From the NCBI GenBank assembly GCA_050084515.1, contig CM114272.1, positions 53,692,001-53,756,000 of the forward strand: 64,000 bases of DNA. Reading direction: 5' to 3'. Positions 1 to 10,480 of this stretch are shown in pieces. The notes under the pieces are model-generated. The model did no database searches. It was not told the DNA's origin and was given only the letters and a program-made list of their open reading frames with translations. Positions within the stretch are counted from its first letter, which is position 1, and each line of letters starts with the position of its first letter. Source of the DNA: Blasia pusilla (lineage: Eukaryota; Marchantiophyta; Marchantiopsida; Blasiales). The translations under genes were made by a program, and so were the position numbers.

Positions 1-440
1 GCTGTCCATTCCGGATTCAGACATCCTTGGGTGGAGCAAGTACCACACAATATATCACCATATAGGAGGTCGTGGTGAGGATTCGCCCTCGACATCCTAC
101 AGATGAGTCTGTGGTGGGAGCCAATATGATACTGATTGATGTAGAGTCCTTCGACGTCTTGGTTGGTGGAGCAGTGTTATACCCGATGGGGTTTTCCCGG
201 GATTACTGGGAGGAGTCAGCGTCCTACAGATTAGGATGGTAGTCAAGTGATGGGCGCCTTAGCTCATTACCCATTCGATTCATAGGTGCACTGATCGAGC
301 GACGGCCAGGAGAGGTGGCCACCTTAGCAGCATTTAGCAGTGCCATCACTTGGCTTAGTGATTTGATTGAGGGATATGTCCATGCAAAAGATACTCCCAT
401 TCCTGACATTTCTGTGAGAGAGTGTTATGGTAGCCGCATA
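1..440 (+). pseudogene. Gypsy copy 1: protease C-terminal part and linker
   Basis: Matches copy 2 42003-42430 at the nucleotide level. The peptide contains LVGGAVLYPMGFSRDYWEES-like sequence followed by LAAFSSAITW, in shifting frames with an in-frame stop near 240. In copy 2 the same segment follows an aspartic protease active site (LLDSGAQP); here that active site lies left of the window. The segment joins protease to methyltransferase. No catalytic residue is visible in this copy. Confidence 0.6.
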
Positions 441-599
441 ATTCTTTGGAGGAGAGTTTCCGTTGTGGGGCTTGATTGAGGAGCTTCGACGATTGGTAGA
501 TGAGCACGTGCAGACCGCGTGGAGCGAGGCGTTTGCACCGGAGCGTGACGGGTCTGAGGAACCCGCAGTAGCAGGGAGTGCTACGATGGCACCCTTGGA

Positions 600-1533
600 T
601 ACCACACCTATTGTGTGGTATATCCTGGAGGAGGATATTCGAGTGTTAGATCTCTTTGGAGGGATTAGCACTGGGTTAGTTGTTGTTTTGCAGGCAAGAG
701 TGCGAGTGGAGCAGTACCTGAATGTGGAGAGTGATGATGTTACGAGGCGCGTCTCACTACGATATGTGTCGTAATTACGCCTACGTTTTCTCGACTTATT
801 GTCTGCGTACGCGGTACAGGGGTACCAAAGTTCCCTACCGAGGGATATTTTATTGTTGGGGGCGTAGGACTTAGAGCGGGTAGGGACCATTGATTTGGTC
901 ATTGCCGGTTGGCCATGTCAGGGCCAATCGAGTGCTAGGCAGGGTTACATCCCGGTTATTTTGGGAGATGTTGAGGGTCTTGGCGATTTAGTTCTTTACC
1001 TACATTCTGGAGAATGTGACGATCTTAGGAGACTCTAGGTCACGGGTGGTGACGAGTGCTCATTAGGTGCGTGTGTTCTTGGATGCGGCGAGTGTAGGTT
1101 CTAGAGCCCATTGCTCGCGTCTATGGTGGACCAAATTGGTGCCCCATGCGGTGTTATGGAGGGCATATGCAAGAGTGGAGCGCCCCTCCCATTTGTTAAT
1201 GGATTCCATTCTAGATCCAGGTCGTCGATCACATGCAGTGCGGCACGATGATCGACCACCGTTGATCGTGATCAATAGGGTAGGCAGGCCGCGGGCAGCC
1301 TTGCCCACGTTTGTGAGTTTTCCCGCTTCCTATGCATACAAGGAGGCCGGTCCTGGCTTGGTTTGGGATGACCAGGTTCAGCGGTTGGTGGAGCCCAACG
1401 CCGATGAGAGAGAGTGAGCGATGGGATTTCCCAGAGGATTGACGGCAGTATCGTCAGTGTCAGAGGCATCACGACGCCATATCTTGGGTTAGGCGATGGA
1501 CATGAAGTGCTTGACATGGATCCTTAGCTAGGG
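600..1533 (+). pseudogene. Gypsy copy 1: cytosine-5 DNA methyltransferase domain (DNMT3-like)
   Basis: Motif I reads VLDLFGGISTG (about 640-675), followed by VRVEQYLNVESDD, which resembles the SAM-binding region of DNMT3/DRM-type enzymes. In the same frame, after a stop at 772-774, motif IV reads DLVIAGWPCQGQSS (about 889-933) with the catalytic Pro-Cys-Gln. One frame over, motif VI reads TYILENV (998-1018). The same frame continues with FLDAASVGSRAH and LWWTKLVP (motif VIII-like) and ends with NADERE, stop, AMGFPRG and SEASRRHILG (IX/X-like). The order matches C5-methyltransferases, which transfer methyl from SAM to cytosine. It lies between protease and reverse transcriptase and is uninterrupted by insertions, unlike copy 2. 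At least three stops and one frameshift make it a pseudogene. The DNMT3-like rather than DNMT1-like assignment is by eye. Confidence 0.82.
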
Positions 1534-1858
1534 AGTGGTTGAGCATCGCTATATGCGATTGCAACAGATCACAGCGGTTGCGTTGGTGAGCCCCATGCTT
1601 ACCAAGACGGTGGAGGCAATGGCTGGGGGCGAGACCCGAGGAGATCTACACAGCAAGGGAGATTGGGAGAGACACCCTTTGACTTCCTGGGATGTTTTGT
1701 AGGTACACTAGGAGATGATAGCCACAGCATCGAGCGTAGTTCCAGGCACTGCATGTGGAGGAGATCAAAGTTTGCAGTTGGTTGTAGGAGAGCGGTCGAG
1801 TGTTGTTGTTCGAGACCGGGTTGCACCATAGCAATCACCGATACCCGTGCCGGAGAGT
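1534..1858 (+). other. Gypsy copy 1: methyltransferase-to-RT linker
   Basis: Degenerate spacer homologous to copy 2 44640-44950. It contains the phrase ALVSPMLTKTVEAMAGGETRGD in a broken frame and no domain I recognise. Confidence 0.5.
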
Positions 1859-2640
1859 CCTACCGTAGTCATGATGGAGATTTGGGAGCCAGATATAGGC
1901 CCTAAGTTGACAAGAGGAGAGTGGCGCCGGATACATCACTTCCTCAAGAGCTATAGGAGTTGCTTTGCATTTAGCATGGAGGATTTGGGTATGTTGAAGG
2001 GACCGGGGATCCCCATTGGGTTGTCGAGTGATACGCCGATCTTCCGAAAACCCTATAGGTACAATGATATGGAGAGGGTTTTGATTCAAAGTAGGAGCCA
2101 GGACTTGGTCGGAGCAGGACTAGTGGAGATGTCGCATGGGGAGTATGCATCTGCCACTATCATGCTCGCCAAGAAGGATGTGCATGGCAACTGGACGGAT
2201 AGGAGGATGTGTGGGGATTACCGACCTATTAATTGACGGAAAATTCCGATAGGTATGCCATGTCCACGGTTGAGAAGCATGAGCGACATCTAGAGGAGGT
2301 AATTGGATGATTGCAATTACATGGGCTGAAGCTAAATCCATGCAAGTGCAAGTTCTTCTACGACCAGATTGAGTACTTGGGTCATACGATATATCCAAGG
2401 GGCCTTAGTGTTCAACAGACAAAGGTAGAGACTATCTCACGCATTCCACGCCCTACAGAAGTGAGCCGTGTTTGCGCATTCATGGGATTGGTGAACTTCA
2501 ATCGACAGTACGTCAAGGGATTAAGATCGATTGCGAAGCCGCTAACCTTGCTGACCAAGGTGGATCACGAGTGGCACTAGGGGTATGAGCAGGAGAGAGC
2601 ATTTCAGTTGCTCAAGGACATGTTGACGTCCGCACCCATC
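1859..2640 (+). pseudogene. Gypsy copy 1: reverse transcriptase lacking its catalytic core
   Basis: The N-terminal RT part is clear: TPIFRKPYRYNDMERVLIQS, then GLVEMSHGEYASATIMLAKK and RMCGDYRPIN, the usual fingers region of Ty3/gypsy RT. After about 2264 the sequence jumps to HERHLEE, then EYLGHTIYPRGLSV and AKPLTLLTKV (thumb/connection). Compared with copy 2, 279 bp (45331-45609) are missing between CCAC microhomologies. The lost part includes motif A (LDLRTGYHQ) and the YIDD motif C. Enzyme activity is therefore impossible from this copy. Additional stops are present near 2235 and 2578. Confidence 0.88.
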
Positions 2641-3066
2641 ATGAGGAGACCGATCAGGGGATGTCCTTTCCACTTGCACACAGATTGGAGCATGTTGGGG
2701 CTTGGAGCGGTGCTCACCTAGCATGATGATGAGGGTAGAGAGTTCGTGGTGGCTTACGCTAGCCGCTCGATCAATGTTGCAGAGGCAAAGTACAACTCGT
2801 ACGAGGGTGAGTTCTTGGCCGTAGTGTGGGCTGTCATGCATTTCCGGTGTTACTTATTCGGCAACCCCTTTACCATCATCATTGATCATCAACCACTGAA
2901 GTGGTTGATGGAGTCCGACAAGCTTACAGGGAAGCTTGCGAGATGGGCTATGTTGTTGCACGAGTATGATTTTCATGTGGTACATAGATGTGGGACGCTC
3001 AACCAAGATGCAGATGGGTTGAGTCGTAACCCATGCCCGAGTCAGCGAGATGCGATTGGAGCTTGA
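2641..3066 (+). pseudogene. Gypsy copy 1: RNase H
   Basis: Typical Ty3/gypsy RNase H: HLHTDWSMLGLGAVL (with a stop just after), EFVVAYASRSINVAEAKYNS, EGEFLAVVWAVMHFRCYLFG, FTIIIDHQPLKWL and GTLNQDADGLSR near the end. It degrades the RNA strand of the RNA:DNA hybrid during reverse transcription. Most of this domain is absent from copy 2, so this copy is the only view of it in the window. One internal stop near 2720 breaks the frame. Confidence 0.88.
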
Positions 3067-4380
3067 TGGCATGGAGAGAGTGATGAGGAGTCAGTGTTAG
3101 GATGGCAAGCGTCAGCCTATTTAGGCATGCTAGCTATGGAGAGCCAAAGTGTGGAGACTTCAATGGCGAGGTCTAGTGGAGAGTCCTTGGATCCCGAGGC
3201 CAGTGAGGAGATGACAGGTGGCCGAGATATTCATGATGATGGAGTAGTCTTGGAGAACATTCGTACTGGCAGCGTTGCGAGCACCGTGGGTGCTAGAGAG
3301 CGGGATTGCATCCTACAACAGGCCAGACGGTTCCGGTGGGAGGGGAAACATGTTTTGAGGGTTTGGGAGGATGGTAGAGTACGCGTAGTGCCCCATCCTT
3401 TGCAGAGAGCATGACTAGTGCAACATGCCCACGAGGAGTTGGGTCACTTTGGGGTGAAGCGGACGTACAGCTTGCTCGAGATTCAGTATTGGTGGCGAGG
3501 CATGCAGACTAACGTTCATCAATTTGTTGCCATGTGCATGGTGTGTGATCGGGTCCGAGCATCCTTCAATGCTCCGACTCCACAGTTGCATCCATTACCG
3601 ATCATGGGCTTAGGGTATAGATGGAGTTTGGATTTTGCAGGACCTTTGCCTTTAACGGAGCATCACAGTCGTTATGTGTTGGTGATGGTTGAGCACTTCT
3701 CGAAGTGGATTGAGTTGATTGCATTGCCTGACAAAGCAAGTGAGGGAGTAGCTTATGCCTTTCTTGATAGAGTGTTGAGTCATTATGGCGCATCGGCTGA
3801 GGTGTTGACAGATCAGGGTACCGAGTTTCGCGGTGAGTTTTAGGCCTTGTGTGATCAGGCGCTGATCGACCACTATACGACTTCACGAGATCATCCCAAG
3901 GCGGATGGATTAGCGGAGAGAGTTGTGCAAACGGTGAAGAGGGGTTTACGCAAGTATGGCTTGTAGAGAGGTCACCTAGCAGATTGGGACCTCCAATTGT
4001 CGTGGTTGGCGATGGGATACAGATTCAGCAGGTAGGCATCCTTAGCGTCTTTTTCACCGTACTTGCTACTTTATGGCCGAGAGCCAGATTTATCTGCCGC
4101 CATTCGTCGAGATGCTGGTGAAGTGCTAGACCTTGATGACCCAGATGTATGGATGCGAGCATGTTCTCAAAGGGCTGAGTTATTTCGGAGAGTGATGCCC
4201 ATGGGGTTCGAGAACTTGGCGATTGCCCAGCAACGGGATACGTTGAGGTATGCGACTACTCGGGGTGGTGGTTATCGACCAACCATCCGGAGGTTTCATC
4301 AGGGAGATTATGTCTACTTGCAGCAGATGGCACCAACAACGTTGGATGTGACTACATGGCGCACTATCCTAAGAGTGCGT
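3067..4380 (+). pseudogene. Gypsy copy 1: integrase, cut by a copia insertion
   Basis: The zinc-binding HHCC module is visible in HAHEELGHFGVKRTYSLLE and VAMCMVCDRVRAS (3424-3570). The DDE core follows with WSLDFAGPLP, VLTDQGTEFRGEF, then a stop at 3841, and HPKADGLAERVVQTVKRG carrying the catalytic Glu. Further stops occur at 3964 and 4033. LLYGREP and RFHQGDYVYLQQMAP mark the C-terminal GPF/Y-like part. The reading continues into the PHD finger, but the copia element at 4381 separates them by 4.9 kb. The stretch 3067-3400 is an acidic linker before the HHCC module. Confidence 0.88.
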
Positions 4381-4692
4381 TATTGAAGATTGAGTTACAA
4401 TCAAGCTCATGAGACACTTGAACTGCTATATTTGGCACTCACATGAAGTAGGGAAGCTTAATTTTGGTTAGTCAGTTAATCACGATTATCTTAACTAGGG
4501 TTAGTTAATCACAGTTAGGCTAACTCGAGACTATGGTTAAGGATAGGGTTAGGGTTGCTTGTACATACCCTATATAATTGAGAAGAGGACCAGCCTCCAC
4601 TAATTCTCTCATTGCAAATTTCGTTCTCTATGATGGTGTGTGTGTGTGAGAGCCGTTTTCCACCAACTATGCTTGTTTAGCAGTTTTTCACA
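4381..4692 (+). repeat. Copia 5' LTR
   Basis: Starts TATTGAAGATTGAG and ends TTTTTCACA, with a TATA-like TATATAATTG about 180 bp in. It differs from the 3' LTR at roughly one position in twenty, indicating an old insertion. Confidence 0.92.
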
Positions 4693-4704
4693 TGGTATCA
4701 GAGC
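4693..4704 (+). other. Copia primer-binding site (tRNA-iMet)
   Basis: TGGTATCAGAGC directly abuts the 5' LTR; it is the usual complement of the 3' end of plant initiator methionine tRNA used to prime minus-strand synthesis. Confidence 0.92.
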
Positions 4705-5207
4705 GGGAGGAGAACATCACTTGAAATACTTGGTATTTGAAGAGAAAAGAGAGGCAAGAGAAGGCACAATTTCAATTTGGGAGAAGGAAATTTTACTCTG
4801 AGCTCAGTGGTGCAGATTTCAAGTGGAGCTTTGATGGTGATAAAACTTTGGAGGCATTTTTTAGGCCTTTCCCGGTCGATTCAACCGTAAGGGTCCGCGT
4901 TGTCTCGATCAAATCCAAAGGCTAATTCTAGCCGTCTTGTAGATCTCATTGCGAGCTTTCCAACGCATCAAAATCGCTTGATTCTGACACTCTGAGCTCC
5001 TGCAGCAACAATTTCAGTGTAGGAAAGTGCAATTAGTGAAGAAAAGTTGTGCAGTTTGCTCTCTACAAGCCAATTTCAACTAGTTCTTTCATACAATTGA
5101 TCAATTTTGGCAAATTTCAGGTCGATTTCTAAGTAAGAGTGGTATATACTTCAATTGGAGCAGTAGAAAGCGTGAAATGACATTTTCTGTGAATGAAATT
5201 GTTTATT
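4705..5207 (+). other. Copia untranslated leader
   Basis: Between the primer-binding site and the first Gag-like codons. A 62-codon open frame at 4737-4925 exists, but I see no conserved motif in it and treat the stretch as leader. Confidence 0.55.
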
Positions 5208-6165
5208 ATGGAGTATTCCTCAACAACAATCATAGGCGAGAAGCTAGACAAGCAGAATTACAATGTCTGGAAGTTTCACATGAAACAATTTCTCATGGGT
5301 CAAGAATTATGGAAGTTTGTCACAGGTGATGAGGCCAAGCCAGAAGGTGACTCAACAAACTTGAATATTCGCGCTTGGAACAAACGCGTAAGGCAAGTAA
5401 TCCACGACATTTCAATAACAATAAGTTCGCCAATGATAGGTCACATCAAGATGTTGATATTCCGAAGGAGGCCTGGGATGCATTGGAAAAGTTGTTCCAC
5501 ACACCTACAAAGGCCAGAAAGCTTCAATTGAAACAGCAATTGAACGAAGTGAGGAAAGGATCGTAGAGCATCAATGATTATATTTTGAGTATCATACATA
5601 TTGTTGATCAGTTGAATAGTATTGGAGTAAGAGTAGAAGATGATGATCTAATCTTATTCACTCTTCAAGGCTTTCCAAAGGATTACAAGTCCTTTGAGAC
5701 TTCTATCTCTGTGAGAGAGAAGTATCCAACCTTTCAAGAGTTAGTTCCTCTATTGATTAGTGAAGAGATGCGCCTAGTAGGTAGCGGTAGCTCGTCTAGT
5801 CTGTAAGAGAGTGCGCTATTTGCAGATTATGGATCAAACAGAGGCAAGGGTCGTGGCAGAAACTTCCGTGGTCATGGTGGATATCAAGCATATGGAGGAA
5901 GAGGCACTCAATATAACGTCACTCAATCAACTACGAACCAGTACCTGACACAATCACATGGTGGTGATGGTGGAAACCGTTGGGGTCGAGGTCAGCAATA
6001 GAGGGTTCTTGGATCTTGCAATTACTGTGGGATAAAGGGTCACTATGCAAAGTTTTGCTTCAAGAAGAAGGCAGATATGAGAATAGGAGCCTTACAGCAA
6101 CAAAACTATGTGGAGCAACAACACCAAGAGTAGTACTAAGTACATCAACATTCACAAACGGAGGA
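5208..6165 (+). pseudogene. Copia gag (capsid and zinc knuckle)
   Basis: Starts MEYSSTTIIGEKLDKQNY at 5208, followed by NVWKFHMKQFLMGQELW, the typical copia Gag opening. After a frameshift near 5390 it continues with DIPKEAWDALEKLF and LKQQLNEVRKGS, a stop, then LQGFPKDYKSFETSI and EKYPTFQELVPLL. The nucleocapsid knuckle CNYCGIKGHYAKFC (about 6017-6058) is intact. Gag packages the RNA into virus-like particles. Stops at about 5564, 5803 and 5998 and a frameshift show decay. Confidence 0.9.
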
Positions 6166-7555
6166 GCTCTTGGTCATGACTCATCATATGGGAGCAATGG
6201 TCAAGAAAGACTCAAGAGCAGATTGGTACATTGACTCCGGTGCATCAAATCACATGATTTCACAAGCGAAATGGTTCAGTAGTTTGGAGCCGGTGAAAGA
6301 TCCTACAATTGTGCTCACAGGAGATGACACTCAACATGATATCACGCATACCGGTAAAGTTCCAATAACATCAGATGGTCTTTGTGCTCTTGGAAATATT
6401 CTCTATGTTCCTACCATTGAAAGAAATCGGATCTCTGTAGGACAGATAGTAGAACAGGGTTATCAAGTGAAGTTTACCGCATATGGTTGTTTCATTGAAA
6501 CAATGGATGACCAGATTACGATAGCCAAAGGAACTAGATCTCGTCAGAATGTTCAAATTAGATGTTTCTATGCCAAAGATTCAAACAACAATGTATGGTC
6601 AAACCGGCCAACAAGTCATAGATCTAAATGTGTGGCATAAAAGAATTGGACATATGAATCTTCAAAGATTACAGAGTCTTTCATCATCTAATATAGTAAT
6701 AGGACTCCCTAAATTAGCGAGTCTTGCTACGTTAGAGGTATGTCCTGCTTGCCAATTTGGAAAACAAGCTAGATTTCCTTTTCGAAAGCAAGGTAGAAGA
6801 GCATCCAAGATATTGGAGTTGATCCACAGTGATATGTGGACAGCATCACAACAGAGCCTTAGTGGTTTCCAATACTTTGTTTCATTTATTGATGACTTCT
6901 CTAGGTATATATGGGTATACTTTTTTAAAGCTAAGTCAGAGGTATTCTCAATGTTCCAAACATTCAGAGTTCTAGTAGAGAAGCAAACTGGACAACACAT
7001 TCTGAAATTGCGTTATAATGGAGGAGGAGAGTATCTTTCAACAGAGTTTGATGACTATTTACGTCAGAATGGCATCCAACATCAAGTAACTTGCCGCTAT
7101 ACTCCACAAAAAATGGAGTGGTTGAGAGGAAAGATTAACATATTGCTGAAGCGGCAAGAGCCATGCTGAATGAGAAGAACATGCCTAAGGTGTATAGCGC
7201 AGAGGCTGTAGCATGTGCAATCTTCTTAATCAATCGAACTCCAACAGCATGATTTCATGATAAAACTCCATTCGAAGTCTTCACAGGAAGTAAACCTGAT
7301 TTTTCCTTCTTGAAAGTATTTGGCTGTATTTGTTATGCTCATGTTCCTTCTGAGAGACGTCAGAAATTAGACCCCAAGTCTGAAAGATGTATCTTCATCG
7401 GTTATGTTGATGGAACTAAGGGATATAAGTGCTACATTCCATCCTCTAGGCAGCTTATTATTAGTCGGGATGTTGTCTTTGATGAGCTAAAATCATGGTA
7501 TGCTCCATCTGAGCCTATTCCACCTCTAAATTTTTTGTTGAGGGGGAGAATATGA
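6166..7555 (+). pseudogene. Copia protease and integrase
   Basis: Protease active site WYIDSGASNHMI at about 6223-6258. After a frameshift near 6560-6640 the integrase HHCC module reads WHKRIGHMNLQRLQ and VCPACQFGKQ, followed by ILELIHSDMW with the first catalytic Asp. The second catalytic region reads LRYNGGGEYLS, where family members have Asp before Asn-Gly, so this residue looks lost. The region expected to carry the Glu (after YTPQ) is frameshifted near 7115. FLKVFGCICYAHVP to 7555 is the usual C-terminal integrase tail. Not functional. Confidence 0.9.
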
Positions 7556-7882
7556 CTATAAACCAACAGACATTGTCTTCAACTTCCCCAAGTACTAGTG
7601 CAGGATTAGGACAGGTCCTAGATTCATCCATTAAATTTGTGAGTCCATAGACAGGAAGAGTACATATTCATTCTATTAACACTAGTCAGAGCTCGAGCAG
7701 GTGTCAGAGGCATCTACCTCTGAACAACAACTTCGTAGATCAAGTAGAGTTACACATCCAATTCATAGATTCATAAATGAAGGTTTCCTTGCGACACATC
7801 ATGCATATATGATGACTATCCTTCAAGAGTAGGAGCGAGTTATTTTGAAGAAGTTGCGAGTAAAGCCGAATGGACTTAAGGT
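7556..7882 (+). other. Copia integrase-to-RT linker
   Basis: Ser/Thr-rich spacer with several stops; no domain recognised. This position is poorly conserved in copia elements generally. Confidence 0.55.
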
Positions 7883-8936
7883 ATGGAGGAAGAGCTTGTT
7901 GCATTAAGACATCAACAAACATGGGAGTTGGTTGATATACCTTCCGGTAAGGAAGCTATTGGTTGCAAATGGGTTTACAAAATCAAGCGCAATCAAGATG
8001 GTACAATTAACAGATACAAAGAGAAATTGGTGGCTAAGGGTTATGCACAACAATATGGTATCGATTATGAGAAAACATTCAGCCGTGTTGCAAAGATGGC
8101 GACTACGAGAACAATGGTTGCAGTTGCAATAAGTAAGAAGTGGAGATTACATCACATGGACGTCAAGAATGCCTTCTTGAATGGAGATCTATACGAGGAG
8201 GTATATATGACTCAACCACCTGGATACGAGCATCCCTAGTTTCCATTTCGTGTATGCAGGTCGAAGAAAGCTCTATATGTGCTCAAACAAGCTCCAAGAG
8301 CTTGGTATGGCAAGATTACATACGTCCTACAAGAGTTGGGTTTTAGGGTATGTGATTCTGATTCCTCGTTATATGTCTTGAGAGGACAAGATCATACAAT
8401 TCTCATTGTGTTATATATTGACGATCTCTTGATTAGTGGGAGTACTGAAGAAATGGTACAACAAGTCAAGCTTAAGTTACAAGCAGAATTTGATATGAAG
8501 GACTTGAGAGAACTTAAGTACTTCCTTGGTATTGAGTTTATTAAGGTTGGAGAGAGTATGTGGTTACTACAACAACAATATGCTCTTCATATGCTTTCAA
8601 AATATGGTATGAAGGCTTGTAAGCCAATCTCTACACCATTGGACCAGAGCGTGAAGCTAAGAGTGGATGGATGAGAAAGAGAGTACATGCATGGTTGGAA
8701 GTTTGATCTATCTAACTATGACCATATTTGAGCTATGTTGTTGGAAGTTTGATCTTGATGATGTGAGGAGGATTATGCGGTATATGAAATTCTCTATTCA
8801 ATTCGCGCTTCAATTTGAACCTTCTCAAATTGCTGACATCTTTACAAAGGCATTGTCTAGAGATAAGTTTGAGATGTTTAGAAAGGATTTAAGCGTTAGA
8901 GATATCGATATGAGCTTGAGGGGGAGTATTGAAGAT
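7883..8936 (+). pseudogene. Copia reverse transcriptase and truncated RNase H
   Basis: RT begins with [20 protein letters not shown], then [20 protein letters not shown] and [14 protein letters not shown] (motif A). A stop at 8237 is followed in a new frame by KQAPRAWYGKI and VLYIDDLLISGSTEE with an intact YIDD-type motif C. KYFLGIEF and ACKPISTPL close the RT. RNase H is badly shortened: MVGSLIYLTMT runs after a gap into FEPSQIADIFTKALSRDKFE, so most of the domain, with its catalytic acidic residues, is deleted. Confidence 0.9.
8913..8926 (+). other. Copia polypurine tract
   Basis: The purine run GAGGGGGAG lies immediately upstream of the 3' LTR, the expected plus-strand primer position. 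It overlaps the end of the pol frame. Confidence 0.85.
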
Positions 8937-9238
8937 TGAGTTACAGTCAAGCTCATGAGACACCTGAACTGCTACATTTGGCACTCACACAAAGTAGGGA
9001 AGCTTAATCTTGGTTAGTCAATTAAGCACAATTATCTTAACTAGGGTTAATTAATCACAGTTAGGCTAACTCGAGACTATGGTTAAGGATAGGGTTAGGG
9101 TTGCTTGTACATACCCTATATAATTGAGAAGAGGACCAGCCTCCACTCATTCTCTCAATGCAAATTTTGTTCTCCATGGTGGTGTGTGTGTGTGAGAGCC
9201 GTTTTCCACCAGTTATGCTTGTGTAGCAGTTTTCCATA
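8927..9238 (+). repeat. Copia 3' LTR
   Basis: Same length (312 bp) as the 5' LTR, starts TATTGAAGATTGAG, ends TTTTCCATA where the 5' copy has TTTTCACA. Confidence 0.92.
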
Positions 9239-9243
9239 TACGT

Positions 9244-9530
9244 GACGTTTTGCCATCCGATGTTCTCTTGGAGGGATGCAATGGTATGGTATGGAAGGAC
9301 CATTTGCATTATCGTGTGCCATGTCACCTTCCTAACATTGATGGTAGAGTAGATCCAAGCTCAGTTGTAGTTCCTACAGGCTTGCGTTGTATGTTGTGTG
9401 GTTCTGCTCGTGGTGCGGCCACGATGCTAGTCTGTGATGGATGTTCGAGAGGTTAGCATATGGTATGTCTGACGCTACCTCTCACTAGGGTTCCTCGGGG
9501 ATGATGGATGTATCCCAAATGTACATAGAG
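9244..9530 (+). pseudogene. Gypsy copy 1: integrase tail and PHD finger
   Basis: Continuation of the copy 1 integrase after the copia insertion: VLPSDVLLEGCNGMVWKDH, then the zinc finger from 9388. The finger reads LRCMLCGSARGAATMLVCDG followed by CSRG, a stop where copy 2 has Trp, then HMVC and, after another stop, WMYPKC. The Cys-x2-Cys, CDGC, His-x2-Cys spacing is that of a C4HC3 PHD finger; the seventh ligand is Tyr in both copies. Copy 1 keeps the second Cys that copy 2 has lost. The position is where chromoviruses carry a chromodomain. Confidence 0.85.
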
Positions 9531-9707
9531 GAGATACTAGGTAGATTTTGATTCCAACTTTTCTATGATATGGATGATAGGAAGGCGACTAACAATGGGG
9601 CCACATGAGCACCCGGCCTTTTTGCTCTTAGCGTCCTAGAGATGTATGTTGTGGTAGGTAGGGATAGATTGCTATCTAGAGTTAGAGGGACCTAACCACC
9701 AGCTAGG
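9531..9707 (+). other. Gypsy copy 1: 3' untranslated stretch with polypurine-like tract
   Basis: Non-coding between the PHD stop and the terminal repeat. It ends with CTAGGGGGGC (9703-9712), the only polypurine-like run near the 3' end, matching copy 2 at 47793-47802. Confidence 0.6.
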
Positions 9708-9715
9708 GGGGCAAT

Positions 9716-10480
9716 TGGAGATATTTTGGTACTTCTCGCCTCTGTGTATGGATGCCGTGAGTGAGCATGGGATCCTGTGTGTTTGTGTGTGTGTTCGATG
9801 ACAACGATGTATATTATGTAGCGATGTGTATACGCACGACAGATGTTACGACTGTAGGATAGATCGGTGGGATCTAGCAGAGCGTCTGCACGAGTAGTGG
9901 AGGACAGGACCAAGAGGTCGAGGATGACGTGTTGAGGCCCCGAGAAACTTAAGAGAGCAGGTTTTCCCTTCGTTTCGGCTCATTTGGAGCCATATATAGA
10001 AACTTACTATTTCTAGTAAGTTTCCATGTTGGGGATATTTGACTTTCCACTTTGGTAAGTGGACATTGACCCGCTACAGCAGGTCAAGAGCCAAGGAGGT
10101 GACCTACGAGCATAGGTTACCGTTGAGAGGGCTTGGGAGAGGGAAGGGTGTATACCTCCAAGAGAGAGAGCTTGATAGCTCATTATCTCTTTGTTGAACC
10201 TCTTGGCATAAGGCGGCAGAGCTATGGTCCCTTGCCTTGTGAGTGTAACCCAATCCTCTCATTAGAAGAGTGGGTTTGGTTTGACATGAGAGAGAGTGCA
10301 CACCTTTGAGAGCTATGGTGTGAGATGGTGTAGAGAGAGATTAGATCTTACTTTATTGGAGTATTTTGGTACTTCTCGCCTCTGTGTATGGATGCCATGA
10401 GTTAGCATGAGATCGTGTGTGTTTGTGTGTGGGTTCAATGACAGCGATGTATGTTGTGTAGCGATGTGTATACGCACGAC
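9716..10480 (+). repeat. Gypsy copy 1: 3' terminal repeat with duplicated end module
   Basis: Three parts are visible. A roughly 126-bp module (9716-9841) starts TGGAGATATT and ends GCACGACA. It is followed by a middle part (about 9848-10356) homologous to the 5' and 3' repeats of copy 2. The 126-bp module then recurs at 10357-10481 with the same start and end. The LTR could be the module plus the middle part, or the middle part plus the second module; the sequence does not decide. Copy 1 lacks the roughly 100-bp piece found at the end of the repeat in copy 2. Confidence 0.75.

Larger units (their letters stand above)
4381..9238 (+). mobile_element. Ty1/copia LTR retrotransposon, complete ends, decayed coding
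   Basis: Two 312-bp LTRs (4381-4692 and 8927-9238) bound the element. A primer-binding site matching initiator-Met tRNA (TGGTATCAGAGC) follows the 5' LTR and a G-rich polypurine tract precedes the 3' LTR. Flanks are TGCGT (4376-4380) and TACGT (9239-9243), a probable 5-bp target duplication with one later change. Removing the element restores the integrase-to-PHD continuity seen in copy 2 near 47330. Order inside is gag, protease, integrase, RT, RNase H, as in copia. Confidence 0.93.
1..10480 (+). mobile_element. Ty3/gypsy LTR retrotransposon, copy 1 (partial, decayed)
   Basis: Left-truncated by the window edge: the sequence begins inside the protease region and aligns with copy 2 from about 42003 onward. 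Reading rightward it holds the protease tail, a DNA methyltransferase domain, reverse transcriptase with a deletion, RNase H, integrase, then, after a nested copia element at 4381-9238, a PHD finger, a polypurine-like tract and a 3' terminal repeat. Stops and frameshifts occur throughout, so it is not autonomous. The right end is set at 10480, where the repeat ends in the same GCACGAC as copy 2. The duplicated target site cannot be checked because the left end is missing. Confidence 0.88.

Noticed and set aside
4540-4560. Telomere-like GATAGGGTTAGGGTT
   Set aside because: Only two units, and the same sequence is in both copia LTRs (again near 9090), so it is part of the LTR rather than an interstitial telomere.
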